NCBI GenBank assembly: GCA_900316365.1
Contig: ONCO01000005.1
Location: 1-64,000, forward strand
DNA length: 64,000 nucleotides
Direction of reading: 5' to 3'
From: an uncultured Erysipelotrichaceae bacterium
GTDB taxonomy: Bacteria > Bacillota_I > Bacilli_A > RFN20 > CAG-826
Both the position numbers and the translations under genes were made by a program. Below are positions 8,853 through 17,671 of the stretch, piece by piece. Positions within the stretch are counted from its first letter, which is position 1. Every line of letters starts with the position of its first letter. The notes beneath the pieces are model-generated. The model saw only the letters and a list, made by a program, of their open reading frames with translations. It did no database searches and was not told the origin of the DNA.

Positions 8853-11726
8853 CTATTCCTCAGGGCTAGAGCCCTTGGTGTGTTTGAAGATGTAGATGGC
8901 GTATAGGACAAGAAGCGGAGTCAAAACGACATCCGCGCCAATGAAGATCGGCTTCCAGATTGGATGGATATCATTCTTAGCCCCAGTGAGGTGGTCGAAT
9001 GGCAAAGACTGAGCTTGGTTAGCGGTGGCCATGGTATCGGCATAGCAATAGATGGCGTTCTTGGCCGCTCTAGCGATGTTATAGAGGAAGGTGTCGGAAT
9101 CGGTGTCGTCGAAGTTAAATTTCTCGCCTTCGAGGATCAGGTCAACTCCCGCGCGGATTGCTTCATCGGCGTCCATGACGTTGCCCCCGACGTAATAGTC
9201 GGTGATGACCGCGCCTTGGAAGCCCCATTCCTTACGGAGCAAGTCTTGGATAAGGACGCTACTACCAGCGGCACGGGTATAACCAACGCGGTTCTTGGAA
9301 AGCATTAAGGCGTTGGCTCTACCTTTCTTGACGGCAATCTCGAATGGTCTTGCATAGATTTCCCTTAAGGCCTGTTCGGTCAAGAAATGATATTGGCCAT
9401 TGGTGCCGGTTTCGTTCTCGTCAGCGGCAAGATGCTTAACATACGCATACAAACCGCCGTCTTTTGCCCCCATGACTACGTAAGCGGCGGAAGTGCCTGC
9501 TAAAAGAGGATCCTCGGAGAAGTGCTCAAAGTTACGTCCGCTTAATGGGGAGCGGTGGATATTTGCCCCTGGGGCATACCAGCCGTTGACCCCTAAAGCG
9601 AGGGCCTCATTGGCGACGGAAGAGCCATATTGATAGCAGAGTTCCTTATCCCAGGATTGGGCGATAGTTGATGCGCTTGGATATGATGCGGCATTACCTG
9701 GGGAAGAGGAAAGAACGGTCGTGTTGATACCGCATGGGCCATCAAGGTCAAGGCAACGAGGTTTCTCGATCGCACTCAATGCCGGCGTGCCAAAGCCAGA
9801 ATGCTGGACCAAGTTGATTAACTCGCCTGAGTTGCAGCTATAGACGAGCTTCTCATAAATCTCATCATCGTAATCTTTGCCGAAGGCTTCGGTGATGCTT
9901 TTTATTTCTCTGGTGCCGAATTCCTTTGGATGGACGTTTTGGGTGGTTGGGGAATGGATGCCATAGGTATCGCTGATGCCCTTAGATAAAGACCTGGTCG
10001 CTTTCTCTTTTGGGAAAGTGGAGGCGATATCGCTTCTGGTGAGATAAGTGATGTTTTGGTCTGTTCCGCCGTCGATAGAAAGGGAAGCAGGGGATTCATC
10101 TTCATGGATCTCGGAATGAGCCCCGCTAGTTTCATTGCTCGTGGTGGTGAATAGGTTCTTGATCTCAGTTCCGGTCACTTCGTCCTTGTCGTATCTAAGG
10201 CCATCGCCGCCGATAGAGAAGGCAAAGCTTGAGGTGGCCTTGCCCATTAAGGGGTGATCGACGTGGGCGTTCTTCCTGAAGGAGAGGAGATAATCGCCTG
10301 CTTCTAATTCGTAGCCGATAAAGCCATTGAGATTCCTGTCATAGCAGTCATAGCTAGATAAGTCCTTAAGGGGGACTTCGATATTAACGAGTTCGCCTTT
10401 GCCTGGCTCCAATAAGGAGGTCTTCGCATAGCCGACAAGATTAACCGCGCTCTTCTCGATGCCACCTTTGGTATATGGCGGTCTTGAATAAAGTTCTACT
10501 ACATCTCGGCCTGCTTTGGTGCCGGTGTTCTCAATCCAAAGAGAGAAACTAAGTTTCCCATCGTTCTCGATGCGTGCCCCATTGGGGATTTGACTAGTCG
10601 TATCATCAGGCTCGATGAATTTGCTCTCCAATAAGTCCCAGGAGAATTCGGTATAGGAAAGACCAGAGCCAAATGGATAGGCCACAACTCTAGAGTATTC
10701 CCTTTCGTTACGTTCGTTCTCCTCGAACCAGGTTTCGTAATAACGGTAGCCGACATAGATGCTTTCGGCGTAGTCTACGTAGCTTGCCCCATTGGATAAG
10801 ACATGATTGCCTTTTTCACCGCAGTTGATGGAGGCAGGATTGCTCATCGTGTCATAGACGAAGGTGTCTACACTTCTTCCTGATGGGTTGACGTTACCCA
10901 AAAGGATGTCGCCCACGGCCTTACAGCCCGTATTGCCTGGATAGCCGATATTGAGGACGGCTTGGATTTCAGAGTCATCGGCAAAAGAGGCCTCAATCGC
11001 ATTGCCGGAGTTAAGCAAGACGATGACGTTCTTGAAACTCGCGACGACGGAGTTTAGGAGATAGATCTCGTTATTGCTTAAGGCCAAAGCGGTCCTAGAA
11101 GAATCTATCGCGCCATAACGGTCATAGGAGACGGAAGGGATGTCTAATTTCTCGGTCGCAGGACGGGAGAATACCACCGCGGCATATGGAGAGAACTTCG
11201 CCGCTTCCTTGAAGAAATTCTGCGGATAGACGGTTGGGTCTAGTTCGTAGTTCCTAAATTGAAGCGAGGCGATGGTCGAATCGCTGTAACGGTTGTAGTT
11301 GAAGGAGTTATAGAAGGAGACGAGGCTTGGGTTTAATTCAATGCCCGAGGCGGTAAGGGAATCATAGAAGGAGGTTCTGGCGTATTCGCTGGTCCTACCA
11401 GATCCGCCACCCTGGTGGATGAAACCTCTATCGCCAGAGCCATAGCCAAAGACGTTGAGCTTGTTGGTGCTCATCGGCAAAGCGTTTTTATCGTTCTTAA
11501 GAAGGACGATTGATTGTTCTTCGATTTCCTTGGCGAAGATCGTGGCCTCCGCTCTAGCGTGCTGGGCCTCTGGGGCATCGAAATTAATGCCATCGCCATA
11601 AAGGAGCTTGGTGAAATCCTCATCAAATGAGAAAGCCACCATATTCATGCCTAAAAGAGCCAAAGCAGAGACGATTAAGAGGGACAAATGGAACTCCCTC
11701 GAACGCAAGAATTTAGGCACGCTCAT
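8853..11726 (-). CDS. Second membrane-anchored permuted GH3 glycosidase
   Basis: 957 residues from the ATG at 11726; an in-frame TTG at 11753 would add nine residues, and neither has a clear ribosome site. One N-terminal span (about 15-35) and one C-terminal span (about 920-942) bracket the enzyme. Domain order is again permuted: C-domain first (IVLLKNDKNALP), fibronectin-III-like domain (GRDVVELYS), then the TIM barrel (GANIHRSPLSGRNFEHFSED, VKHLAADENE) ending at the nucleophile VITDY (Asp843). The sequence after it (MDADEAIRAGVDLIL) fits normal GH3 better than its neighbour does. The gene is 259 bp from the next GH3 and divergent from the two-component regulator, so it may have its own promoter. 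Confidence 0.88.
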   Translation of the reverse strand: MSVPKFLRSREFHLSLLIVSALALLGMNMVAFSFDEDFTKLLYGDGINFDAPEAQHARAEATIFAKEIEEQSIVLLKNDKNALPMSTNKLNVFGYGSGDRGFIHQGGGSGRTSEYARTSFYDSLTASGIELNPSLVSFYNSFNYNRYSDSTIASLQFRNYELDPTVYPQNFFKEAAKFSPYAAVVFSRPATEKLDIPSVSYDRYGAIDSSRTALALSNNEIYLLNSVVASFKNVIVLLNSGNAIEASFADDSEIQAVLNIGYPGNTGCKAVGDILLGNVNPSGRSVDTFVYDTMSNPASINCGEKGNHVLSNGASYVDYAESIYVGYRYYETWFEENERNEREYSRVVAYPFGSGLSYTEFSWDLLESKFIEPDDTTSQIPNGARIENDGKLSFSLWIENTGTKAGRDVVELYSRPPYTKGGIEKSAVNLVGYAKTSLLEPGKGELVNIEVPLKDLSSYDCYDRNLNGFIGYELEAGDYLLSFRKNAHVDHPLMGKATSSFAFSIGGDGLRYDKDEVTGTEIKNLFTTTSNETSGAHSEIHEDESPASLSIDGGTDQNITYLTRSDIASTFPKEKATRSLSKGISDTYGIHSPTTQNVHPKEFGTREIKSITEAFGKDYDDEIYEKLVYSCNSGELINLVQHSGFGTPALSAIEKPRCLDLDGPCGINTTVLSSSPGNAASYPSASTIAQSWDKELCYQYGSSVANEALALGVNGWYAPGANIHRSPLSGRNFEHFSEDPLLAGTSAAYVVMGAKDGGLYAYVKHLAADENETGTNGQYHFLTEQALREIYARPFEIAVKKGRANALMLSKNRVGYTRAAGSSVLIQDLLRKEWGFQGAVITDYYVGGNVMDADEAIRAGVDLILEGEKFNFDDTDSDTFLYNIARAAKNAIYCYADTMATANQAQSLPFDHLTGAKNDIHPIWKPIFIGADVVLTPLLVLYAIYIFKHTKGSSPEE

Positions 11727-11820
11727 GCCATGATTGTGTCTAATTCTAGGCAAAAGGCAAATGAAATAATTATTTTAGAGTACCGTTATTTCATAACCCC
11801 TTTTTGCTTTAGTGCATGGT

Positions 11821-11850
11821 TTGTCTTTCGAACCAAAGGACTGCTATCAT
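11821..11850 (+). promoter_or_regulatory. Promoter giving a leaderless regulator mRNA
   Basis: TTGTCT and TATCAT are 18 nt apart. Only six bases separate the -10 box from the ATG at 11857, so transcription should begin at or next to the start codon. Confidence 0.5.
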
Positions 11851-11856
11851 AAGCGT

Positions 11857-12567
11857 ATGTATCGTATCGCGTGCGTAGAAGACTCCCCAAAAGAGTTTGA
11901 GCTTCTCTCCCAATCAATCGAGAGGTTCCAGAGTGAGAATAACATCGATCTTCGAGTGACGCATTTTTCTAATGCCGAACGCTTTTTGGAGTCCTTTGCC
12001 TGCCAATACGACATCATCTTCCTCGATATCGCCTTACCGGAGATGTCTGGCATGGCTTTAGCCGCGGCGATCAGGAAAACCGACACGACCGTCCCAATCA
12101 TTTTCGTTACCTCTTTGGCCCAATTCGCCGTCAATGGCTACGAAGTAGGGGCTTTCGATTTCATCGTCAAACCAGTCGTTTATGGCGACTTCGCCTTCAA
12201 GATGAAGAGGCTTATGCAGCATATGGCCACTTCTTCGGTCGCGAAGATTATCATCTCCTCCTCCAGTCAAAAAACCGTCTTGGTCTCCAATGAGATTTTC
12301 TATGTTGAGATCATCGGCCACACGATTATCTACCACACCAGCAAAGGCAACTTTGAGACCTATGACACCATGCGTAACGTCGAGGCCAAGTTATCCAATT
12401 ACAATTTCGCCAAATGCAACGCCTGCTATTTGGTAAACCTCGCTTTCGTGGAAGCGGTGCAGGGTTATGACTTAACGGTCCATGGTGAGACCATCGCCAT
12501 CTCGCATCCTCGCAAGAAGGAATTCGTCGCGGCGCTTAATGAGTTCTACGGCAAAGGCATCAACTAA
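11857..12567 (+). CDS. LytTR-family response regulator
   Basis: A 236-residue AgrA/LytR-type regulator. The receiver domain (1-120) holds the acidic pair (VED at 7-9), the phospho-acceptor Asp57 in FLDIALPEMSG and Lys105 in FIVKP. The LytTR DNA-binding domain (about 130-236) shows FYVEIIGHTIIYH and an ISHPRKKEF end. ATG 11857 is preferred to an upstream in-frame ATG because it begins the receiver fold directly and lies six bases after a -10 box. Its TAA overlaps the kinase ATG by one base (TAATG). Divergent from the GH3 gene, it is a good candidate to control the glycosidase genes, but no site was proven. Confidence 0.9.
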   Translation: MYRIACVEDSPKEFELLSQSIERFQSENNIDLRVTHFSNAERFLESFACQYDIIFLDIALPEMSGMALAAAIRKTDTTVPIIFVTSLAQFAVNGYEVGAFDFIVKPVVYGDFAFKMKRLMQHMATSSVAKIIISSSSQKTVLVSNEIFYVEIIGHTIIYHTSKGNFETYDTMRNVEAKLSNYNFAKCNACYLVNLAFVEAVQGYDLTVHGETIAISHPRKKEFVAALNEFYGKGIN

Positions 12568-13913
12568 TGGAATATTTCTCTTCACCACGTCTTTTGATGT
12601 ACCGCGCTCTATTTATGAGCGAGCTTTTGGTTGCGATTTTGCTCTTTTGCTTCACCCTTCCTCGCCGTAAAGGTTTTGCCTGGAGGCTTCCTTTGGCCTT
12701 GCTATTAAGCTATGCCTCCTGCTTTATCTTCCCGACTCAGTCGAATGCGATTATCTCCGTCTTCTCATTCTTGGTGATGTTCCTCGTGGCATTTGGGGCG
12801 TGTTTCATCGTCTTTGAATCCCAATGGAAGACCCTCCTTTTCTGCGCGGTCGCCGCTTATAACACGCAGCACGCAGCCTATGAGTTATATGACCTTCTTT
12901 TACGTATCTTTAGGGTCGGTACCGCAGGTAGTTTCTATGAGACTACGACCGACGTTTCCCTATTCTCTTCGCCACTTCAGGCCATTTTGTATCTGGTTTC
13001 GTATTTACTTATCTTCTGGCTCTTCTATCTCTTCTTCGCCCGCCGCTTAAAGAAAGATAGCCCGCTTACGATTAATCAGGCGATCGTCTTCGGCCTTGTC
13101 GTGGTCTGCGGTTTAGCGGATAACGTCATCAATTCCGTCGTCATCGAATTCGTCCAAGAGGCCAATAATGCGACCCTTATCGTCTTGGCTTTCTTGTCAT
13201 TGCTCTTATGCTTTGTCTGTATGACCATGCAGTTCGAGATCGCCGCGAGATCTAAGCTCGACAGCGATATCGCCACCCTCAGGGTCGTTAGAAGTAAAGA
13301 GAGGGAGCAATATAGGGTCTCGAAAGAGAATGCCGAACTTTTAAGCATCAAGGCCCATGACCTTAAGCACCAGATTTACGAGATTGGTCAACGTAAGTCC
13401 ATTGCTGAGGAAGCCATTAAGGAGATTAGCTCCCTTGTCGATATCTATGACTCCGATATCAAGACCGGCAATCCTTCCATGGACATCATCCTCACCGAAA
13501 AGAGCCGGTTATGTAATAAAAAAGGCATCCGTCTTTCCCTTATGGCGGACGGTAAAGCCTTATCCGGAATCAGCGAATCCGATGTCTATTCCCTTTTAGG
13601 TAACATCATCGATAACGCGATTGAGGCAACGGTCCAATTACCAGAGAATGAACGCTCCATATCCCTGAAGATCCATCATGTTAAGAGCTTCTCCTCCATC
13701 GTCAGCGAGAACCCGTTTAGGAGCGAGAACCTTAGGTTCGGTAGAGATGGCCTCCCACTTACCAGCAAAGAGAATAAAGCCAACCATGGCTTCGGTATTA
13801 AGTCGATTGCCTACGTCAGCAAGAAGTATGATGGCGACCTTAAGATTAAGGCGGATAACGGCATCTTCAGCCTCTCTATTTTGTTACCTGATAATCCGGC
13901 CAAAAAAGAGTAA
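12567..13913 (+). CDS. GHKL-family sensor histidine kinase (AgrC-like)
   Basis: 448 residues. About six membrane spans fill residues 12-222. They are followed by a helical dimerisation region and the phospho-accepting His in KAHDLKHQI (His264, with His268 nearby). The ATPase has an N box (NIIDNAIEA) and a G box (HGFGIKSI), the pattern of HATPase_c_5 kinases that pair with LytTR regulators. The sensor is all membrane with no large outer domain, which suits a peptide or membrane signal. No AgrD-like peptide or AgrB-like protease gene is adjacent. Translation is coupled to the regulator by a TAATG overlap. Confidence 0.88.
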   Translation: MEYFSSPRLLMYRALFMSELLVAILLFCFTLPRRKGFAWRLPLALLLSYASCFIFPTQSNAIISVFSFLVMFLVAFGACFIVFESQWKTLLFCAVAAYNTQHAAYELYDLLLRIFRVGTAGSFYETTTDVSLFSSPLQAILYLVSYLLIFWLFYLFFARRLKKDSPLTINQAIVFGLVVVCGLADNVINSVVIEFVQEANNATLIVLAFLSLLLCFVCMTMQFEIAARSKLDSDIATLRVVRSKEREQYRVSKENAELLSIKAHDLKHQIYEIGQRKSIAEEAIKEISSLVDIYDSDIKTGNPSMDIILTEKSRLCNKKGIRLSLMADGKALSGISESDVYSLLGNIIDNAIEATVQLPENERSISLKIHHVKSFSSIVSENPFRSENLRFGRDGLPLTSKENKANHGFGIKSIAYVSKKYDGDLKIKADNGIFSLSILLPDNPAKKE

Positions 13914-13943
13914 TTGCACCCCTTTATAAAGCTCAAAGAACAA

Positions 13944-13980
13944 CAAAAAATCCCCGGGTTTTCGACTCTCGGGGATTTTT
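13944..13980. terminator. Bidirectional terminator between convergent genes
   Basis: AAAAATCCCCG pairs with CGGGGATTTTT around a short loop, with T-runs on both strands. It serves the kinase gene on plus and the lipoprotein gene on minus. Confidence 0.85.
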
Positions 13981-13984
13981 GCTA

Positions 13985-15397
13985 TTAGGCGTTATAGATG
14001 TAGAGGATGACGGCGAGGTGACCGCTATAGACGCAGGTAGTTAGCTCAACGCTGACGGCCTTGTTGGCGGTGTAGCCGTAGAAGAGGTAATAGGCGCTGC
14101 CATTGCCGATGAGGTCTGGATAGCCTTCGGCTGGGTCACCGAATCCAGCGGTTTCGGCAAAGACTTCTTCTGGCATGTATTGGAGGAGGGAATCCGCCAT
14201 CGCGGTGACTAAGATTTCGGTCGCTTCGCTATATTCACCGAAAAATCCGACTAAGGAATATTTCTTGCCTTCGGCATCGTAGGAGACACGACGATCGCTT
14301 TTACCGGCGGCATCGACATTCTCATTCCATCTATTGGCGATATAGGTAGCGCCGACAGAGGTTCCCTGCGGGATGATGTATTGACGGCTGAGCCTGACGA
14401 TGAAGGCGCCGAATGGGAGAGTGGAATCATTAAGCTCCGTGCCGGTGCGGTATTCGCATTCGACTTTGTAGTAACGGGAAGCGTCACCGCTCTTCTGGAG
14501 GGTGTAGGTGGTGATAGAGGCGGACTTATCTTCAACGAAGCCTTTCGCGGTTAATTGGTTGCCATAGGAGATGACGTCGTTTCTACTTGGGTTAGGTTCG
14601 ACCATCACGAATTCGCGATCGGCGATGGAATAGTCGGTCATGAAGGCATAAGAGGCGAAGTTTGGGAACGGGAGTTTGTTCGCGTCATTACCCATGATCC
14701 TCACGATATAGTCATGGCTACCGGAATCGAAGGCGGTAGGGGCATTGACCTGGGTTGGGTTAGCGATGAATCGATCCAAGGTGCTGTTGGTTGAGACACC
14801 GAAGGAAGAGAAGCAATATTCGACTTTCTGGGTACCGACAGTGAAGGTGTAGGTGATGGTTTCTTCACCGACTAGGAGCGCGGCGGTGTCAAAGCTTTGG
14901 TCTTCAAGGCCGAGGAGGCCCGCGCCGAGCTTTAAGAGTCTTGGGTCATTGGAGGTGAATTTCTTTTTGTCTTGGGCGTCGATTTGATAGATGTCTTGGC
15001 CTAAGAGAGCGATATCCATGCCGGAAACATAAGGTTTGTGGGATAAGTTATTGACTGAGACAACACCACCCAAAACGATTTGGTTATTGGTGATGGTGTA
15101 TTTAAACCAACCTTGGCCATTATAGACGACGCCACCGGATTCGCCGTCATAGGTTTCGGTATAACCTTTGTCGGTGAAATAGATGGATCCATAGTTCTTG
15201 CCATCGACCGCGGTGGTCATGGACTGCTTGTTGGATGATAGGTTGGCCATCGCTTGTCTCAGCGTGGATTCTTTATCCACATTCGTATTGGAACTAGCTA
15301 CCTGATTGCCGTTGCTCCTTTTGTTGCTTGTGGTTAAGTTACAGGCAGAGAGAAGTAAGGCTCCGAAGAGGAGGGCGACTAAGGCTTTTGCTTTCAT
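13985..15397 (-). CDS. Paralogous lipoprotein family, member A
   Basis: A 470-residue lipoprotein (LLLSAC, Cys19). It shares its whole layout with the genes at 22527-24100 and 24215-25672: an N-terminal module with QGWFKYTITNNQIVLGG, then DIALLGQDIYQID, KFTSNDPRLLKLG, TYTFTVGTQKVEY, STLDRFIANP and NKLPFPNFASY, then variable repeats ending in a C-terminal module with GNGSAYYLFYGY. The repeating beta-strand and GW patterns suggest a surface-binding or assembly protein; no catalytic residues were seen and no named family was recognised. A strong site (GAAGGAG) precedes the ATG. Three copies within 12 kb point to local duplication. Confidence 0.75.
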   Translation of the reverse strand: MKAKALVALLFGALLLSACNLTTSNKRSNGNQVASSNTNVDKESTLRQAMANLSSNKQSMTTAVDGKNYGSIYFTDKGYTETYDGESGGVVYNGQGWFKYTITNNQIVLGGVVSVNNLSHKPYVSGMDIALLGQDIYQIDAQDKKKFTSNDPRLLKLGAGLLGLEDQSFDTAALLVGEETITYTFTVGTQKVEYCFSSFGVSTNSTLDRFIANPTQVNAPTAFDSGSHDYIVRIMGNDANKLPFPNFASYAFMTDYSIADREFVMVEPNPSRNDVISYGNQLTAKGFVEDKSASITTYTLQKSGDASRYYKVECEYRTGTELNDSTLPFGAFIVRLSRQYIIPQGTSVGATYIANRWNENVDAAGKSDRRVSYDAEGKKYSLVGFFGEYSEATEILVTAMADSLLQYMPEEVFAETAGFGDPAEGYPDLIGNGSAYYLFYGYTANKAVSVELTTCVYSGHLAVILYIYNA

Positions 15398-15528
15398 AGG
15401 TGTTCTCCTTCGCGTTGCGCGTAGCGCGTTGACAAAGCCCTATATTTTTAGACAAAAAAGTAAAAACGTCTATAAAAAACTACATCGGAGTAAAGAATGT
15501 ATATTAGATGTATGGAATTTTGACTCTT

Positions 15529-15544
15529 TTTTAGCGCGCTAAAA
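15529..15544. repeat. Perfect 16-bp palindrome, operator-like
   Basis: TTTTAGCGCGCTAAAA is fully self-complementary. It lies between TTGACT (15519-15524) and TAAAAG (15540-15545), where a repressor would block a plus-strand promoter. Confidence 0.5.
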
Positions 15545-15556
15545 GTGCCCAAAAAC

Positions 15557-15757
15557 ATGAAAAACATGTATTTAGCAAAAAACATCGAGGCTTATAAAGG
15601 CAAAAAACCCGCTGGAAGCATACTTACACGAGATAGCGTTAAAAGCTCTCCACGAATACCCTTTGATTGGCGAGCTTACAGAGGCTGTGGATCGTTTTTA
15701 GAAAGACGTTCCTATATCGACGCCCAAGACTTTAGCGAGAATAAATTCCCATTATAA
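15557..15757 (+). CDS. Possible small protein, unrecognised
   Basis: An open frame of 66 codons from the ATG at 15557, 11 bases after a possible -10 box, with no ribosome site. It is basic, has no signal peptide or membrane span, and includes RIPFDWRAYRGCGSFLERRS, which does not look like random translation. No family is recognised. It is convergent with the DegV gene and stops seven bases before it. It could be a real leaderless gene or chance. Confidence 0.3.
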   Translation: MKNMYLAKNIEAYKGKKPAGSILTRDSVKSSPRIPFDWRAYRGCGSFLERRSYIDAQDFSENKFPL

Positions 15758-15764
15758 AAACTAT

Positions 15765-16646
15765 TTAGTCTCTATTCTCACCAACATAGAAGATGGCGAC
15801 GGTACCAGGACCGACATGGGCTCCGGTGACTAAGTCGTATGGGTAGATCTCGATGTCGTTGATGCCACCGGCGATGAGGTCTTCTTTAACAGAATTGGCA
15901 TCCTCAACGCAGTTGCAGTGAGTGATGTAGACCTTGGAGTTTTTGTCTTTGATCTTCTCTAAGCAAGTGGTGGAGAGGTTTTTCAAAGCGGTCTTTCTGC
16001 CGTGGACTTTCTTGGTTAAGGTGATTTCGCTTTCGTTGGAACCTTTGAGCATGACTTTAATGCGGAGGATGTTCGCGATCTTAGCGACGAGTGGGCTGAC
16101 GCGACCGGTATTGGAGAGGTAGACAATATCATCGACGGTGAACTCGCTTCTTACTTTGAAGACAAAGTCTTCGGCGTTCTTGACGACCTCTTCGAAACCC
16201 TTGCCCGCTTTGACGTCTTCATAGGCGCGTAAGGCCTGCATGCCTTCGCCTAAGCCCGCGGTGGCGGAGTTAACGATATGGACGACTTCCTTGCCGGCGG
16301 ATTCGTTGATTGCATCGGCGGCGAGTCTCGCGGCGTTATAGGTGCCAGAGATGCCTTTAGCTAAGGTGAAACAGACAACTTGGTTGCCTTTATCGACTTC
16401 CTCGCTGAAGGCTTTCTGATATTCGCCGACAGAGACTAAGGAAGTGTGGACGTTCTTCTTGCGTGGGTTAAGGGATTCATAGAATTCCTTAGAGAAAGCT
16501 TCGACGTCGATGTTGTCTTCGTAGCAGCGGTAGGTCTTGTTATCGACCACGACATTCATTGGGAAGACATTGATGTCGGCGTTCTTGGTTTTGAGGATGG
16601 CGGGATAGAGATTACTGCCCGCGTCGCAGTAGATTTTGATGGACAT
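15765..16646 (-). CDS. DegV-family fatty-acid-binding protein
   Basis: 293 residues with the DegV layout. The N-terminal domain starts IKIYCDAGSNLYP and continues with FPMNVVVDNKTY and HTSLVSVGEYQKAF. A lipid-contact region has FTLAKGISGTYNAA and VNSATAGLGEG, and the C-terminal domain has DDIVYLSNTGRVSP and ends GAHVGPGTVAIFY. DegV proteins (FakB in some species) hold a fatty acid in the cytosol and, with a FakA kinase, feed exogenous fatty acids into phospholipids. No FakA gene is in this window. The start is supported by AGGAG seven bases upstream. Confidence 0.93.
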   Translation of the reverse strand: MSIKIYCDAGSNLYPAILKTKNADINVFPMNVVVDNKTYRCYEDNIDVEAFSKEFYESLNPRKKNVHTSLVSVGEYQKAFSEEVDKGNQVVCFTLAKGISGTYNAARLAADAINESAGKEVVHIVNSATAGLGEGMQALRAYEDVKAGKGFEEVVKNAEDFVFKVRSEFTVDDIVYLSNTGRVSPLVAKIANILRIKVMLKGSNESEITLTKKVHGRKTALKNLSTTCLEKIKDKNSKVYITHCNCVEDANSVKEDLIAGGINDIEIYPYDLVTGAHVGPGTVAIFYVGENRD

Positions 16647-16712
16647 AATATAGGCTCCTGATAGTAAGTTACGGGGTTAGGGAATTATCGAACTAGTTTT
16701 CGAAACTACATC

Positions 16713-16740
16713 ATCATACTAGGGAAAATCGTCCGCGCAA
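16713..16740 (-). promoter_or_regulatory. Promoter and palindrome upstream of the DegV gene
   Basis: Minus-strand TTGCGC and TATGAT are 16 nt apart. A 15-bp inverted repeat TAGTTTTCGAAACTA (16694-16708) lies at the expected transcription start and could be an operator. Confidence 0.4.
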
Positions 16741-16852
16741 CACATACATTTACGCGCACTAGGCTAAGAAATATACAAAAGCCGATGGAATGTATAGTTT
16801 TCCTGTAATAAAAGTATCAATTTTTGACACAAAAAAGAGCGAAATCTGGTCT

Positions 16853-17215
16853 TTAGATGCCAATTAGAGGGTAAACAAGGTAGAGAAGTATCCCGATTAT
16901 GAAGGAGCAGCAGTTGGCCGCGAGGGTCAATAAGACGATCTCAAAGTATTTCTTTTTATCCTTCTCGACGAGGATGTAGATGAGGGATTCATATATCCAA
17001 ACACCTATCTCCATGGCTAAAAGGATCCAGCCATAATTTGGGTTCGCTGCTAGATCTAAGAAATAGATTATGTAATTGAGGATTAGGTTAGAGGTTAGGT
17101 TGGCTAATATAGCGGCAATGATGAATTTCTTGCTCCTATAGCCAAAGAGGAAAAAGAAAAAGACTTCAACGAGAATGGTGAAAAGACATCCGATGGCGAT
17201 TTCTAGATGCACCAT
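16853..17215 (-). CDS. Four-span membrane protein, last gene of a small-protein operon
   Basis: 120 residues with four predicted spans: about 4-24, 30-54, 62-82 and 90-115. Charged turns (YRSKK and VEKDKKKY) separate the second from the first and the fourth from the third. No family was recognised. It begins eight bases after the stop of the third single-span protein, so it is almost certainly in the operon that starts with the MFS-like transporter. The regular two-plus-two hairpin layout suggests a membrane partner or scaffold and not an enzyme. Confidence 0.7.
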   Translation of the reverse strand: MVHLEIAIGCLFTILVEVFFFFLFGYRSKKFIIAAILANLTSNLILNYIIYFLDLAANPNYGWILLAMEIGVWIYESLIYILVEKDKKKYFEIVLLTLAANCCSFIIGILLYLVYPLIGI

Positions 17216-17223
17216 TTGGAGGA

Positions 17224-17370
17224 TTAGGCCCCTTCGCTATTCTTTTTGCGTTTTTCGCGGGCGATTAAGACGATGACGCTGACGAGAATAACGATTCCCG
17301 CTAAGCCGATGGCGATATAAGGGCCAATTTCGTAGAGTAAGCCAATGATTCCGGCGTCAAAGATGTTCAT
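17224..17370 (-). CDS. Small single-span membrane protein 3 (48 aa)
   Basis: 48 residues from the ATG at 17370, with GGAAGGAAA upstream. It starts MNIFDAGIIGLLYEIGPYIA, followed by one strongly hydrophobic span (about 18-36) and a basic tail EKRKKNSEGA. It resembles its two upstream neighbours: an I-F-D motif near the start, a Pro just before the span and a lysine-rich cytosolic end. The ATG lies two bases after the TAA of the preceding gene. Probably a subunit or regulator in a complex with the transporter; function unknown. Confidence 0.75.
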   Translation of the reverse strand: MNIFDAGIIGLLYEIGPYIAIGLAGIVILVSVIVLIAREKRKKNSEGA

Positions 17371-17372
17371 GC

Positions 17373-17516
17373 TTATTTCCTTCCTTTCTTGTTGGCGACG
17401 AGTCTAACGATACATATGGCGACGATTATTAACAAAAGCACGCCTAAGGCAACGAGGATGGCTGGTAAAAATAAGAAGTAAATCGGTACGGCGTCAAAGA
17501 TTGGTAATAGGCTCAT
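17373..17516 (-). CDS. Small single-span membrane protein 2 (47 aa)
   Basis: 47 residues, starting MSLLPIFDAVPIYFLFLPAI and followed by one span (about 12-40) and the basic end ANKKGRK. Its ATG overlaps the TGA of the preceding small gene (ATGA), which is strong evidence that this tiny frame is translated. The IFDA motif is shared with small protein 3. Confidence 0.78.
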   Translation of the reverse strand: MSLLPIFDAVPIYFLFLPAILVALGVLLLIIVAICIVRLVANKKGRK

Positions 17517-17671
17517 TTTTTGTCTTCCTCCTCATCGTCTTTTTTCTTCGCGGCCCTAGCAAATTGGACAATAAGCAATACGGCTATGGCGATAATAACG
17601 AGAACAAGCAAAATCATGGGGAGGTACATTAGGAATTCCCCGATAGGTGAAATGTCGTAAATGGTGGTCAT
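17513..17671 (-). CDS. Small single-span membrane protein 1 (52 aa)
   Basis: 52 residues, starting MTTIYDISPIGEFLMYLP, with one span (about 16-37) and a highly charged tail (AAKKKDDEEEDKK). Its ATG overlaps the TGA of the transporter gene by four bases, and its own TGA overlaps the next ATG in the same way. It is the longest of the three and the only one with an acidic run in the tail. Confidence 0.78.
   Translation of the reverse strand: MTTIYDISPIGEFLMYLPMILLVLVIIAIAVLLIVQFARAAKKKDDEEEDKK

Larger units (their letters stand above)
15398..15764. other. Intergenic region with palindrome and a possible small gene
   Basis: This gap holds the upstream region of the lipoprotein gene on minus. 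On plus it holds a TTGACT box (15519-15524), a perfect 16-bp palindrome and one open frame, listed separately. Nothing else was recognised. Confidence 0.5.
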
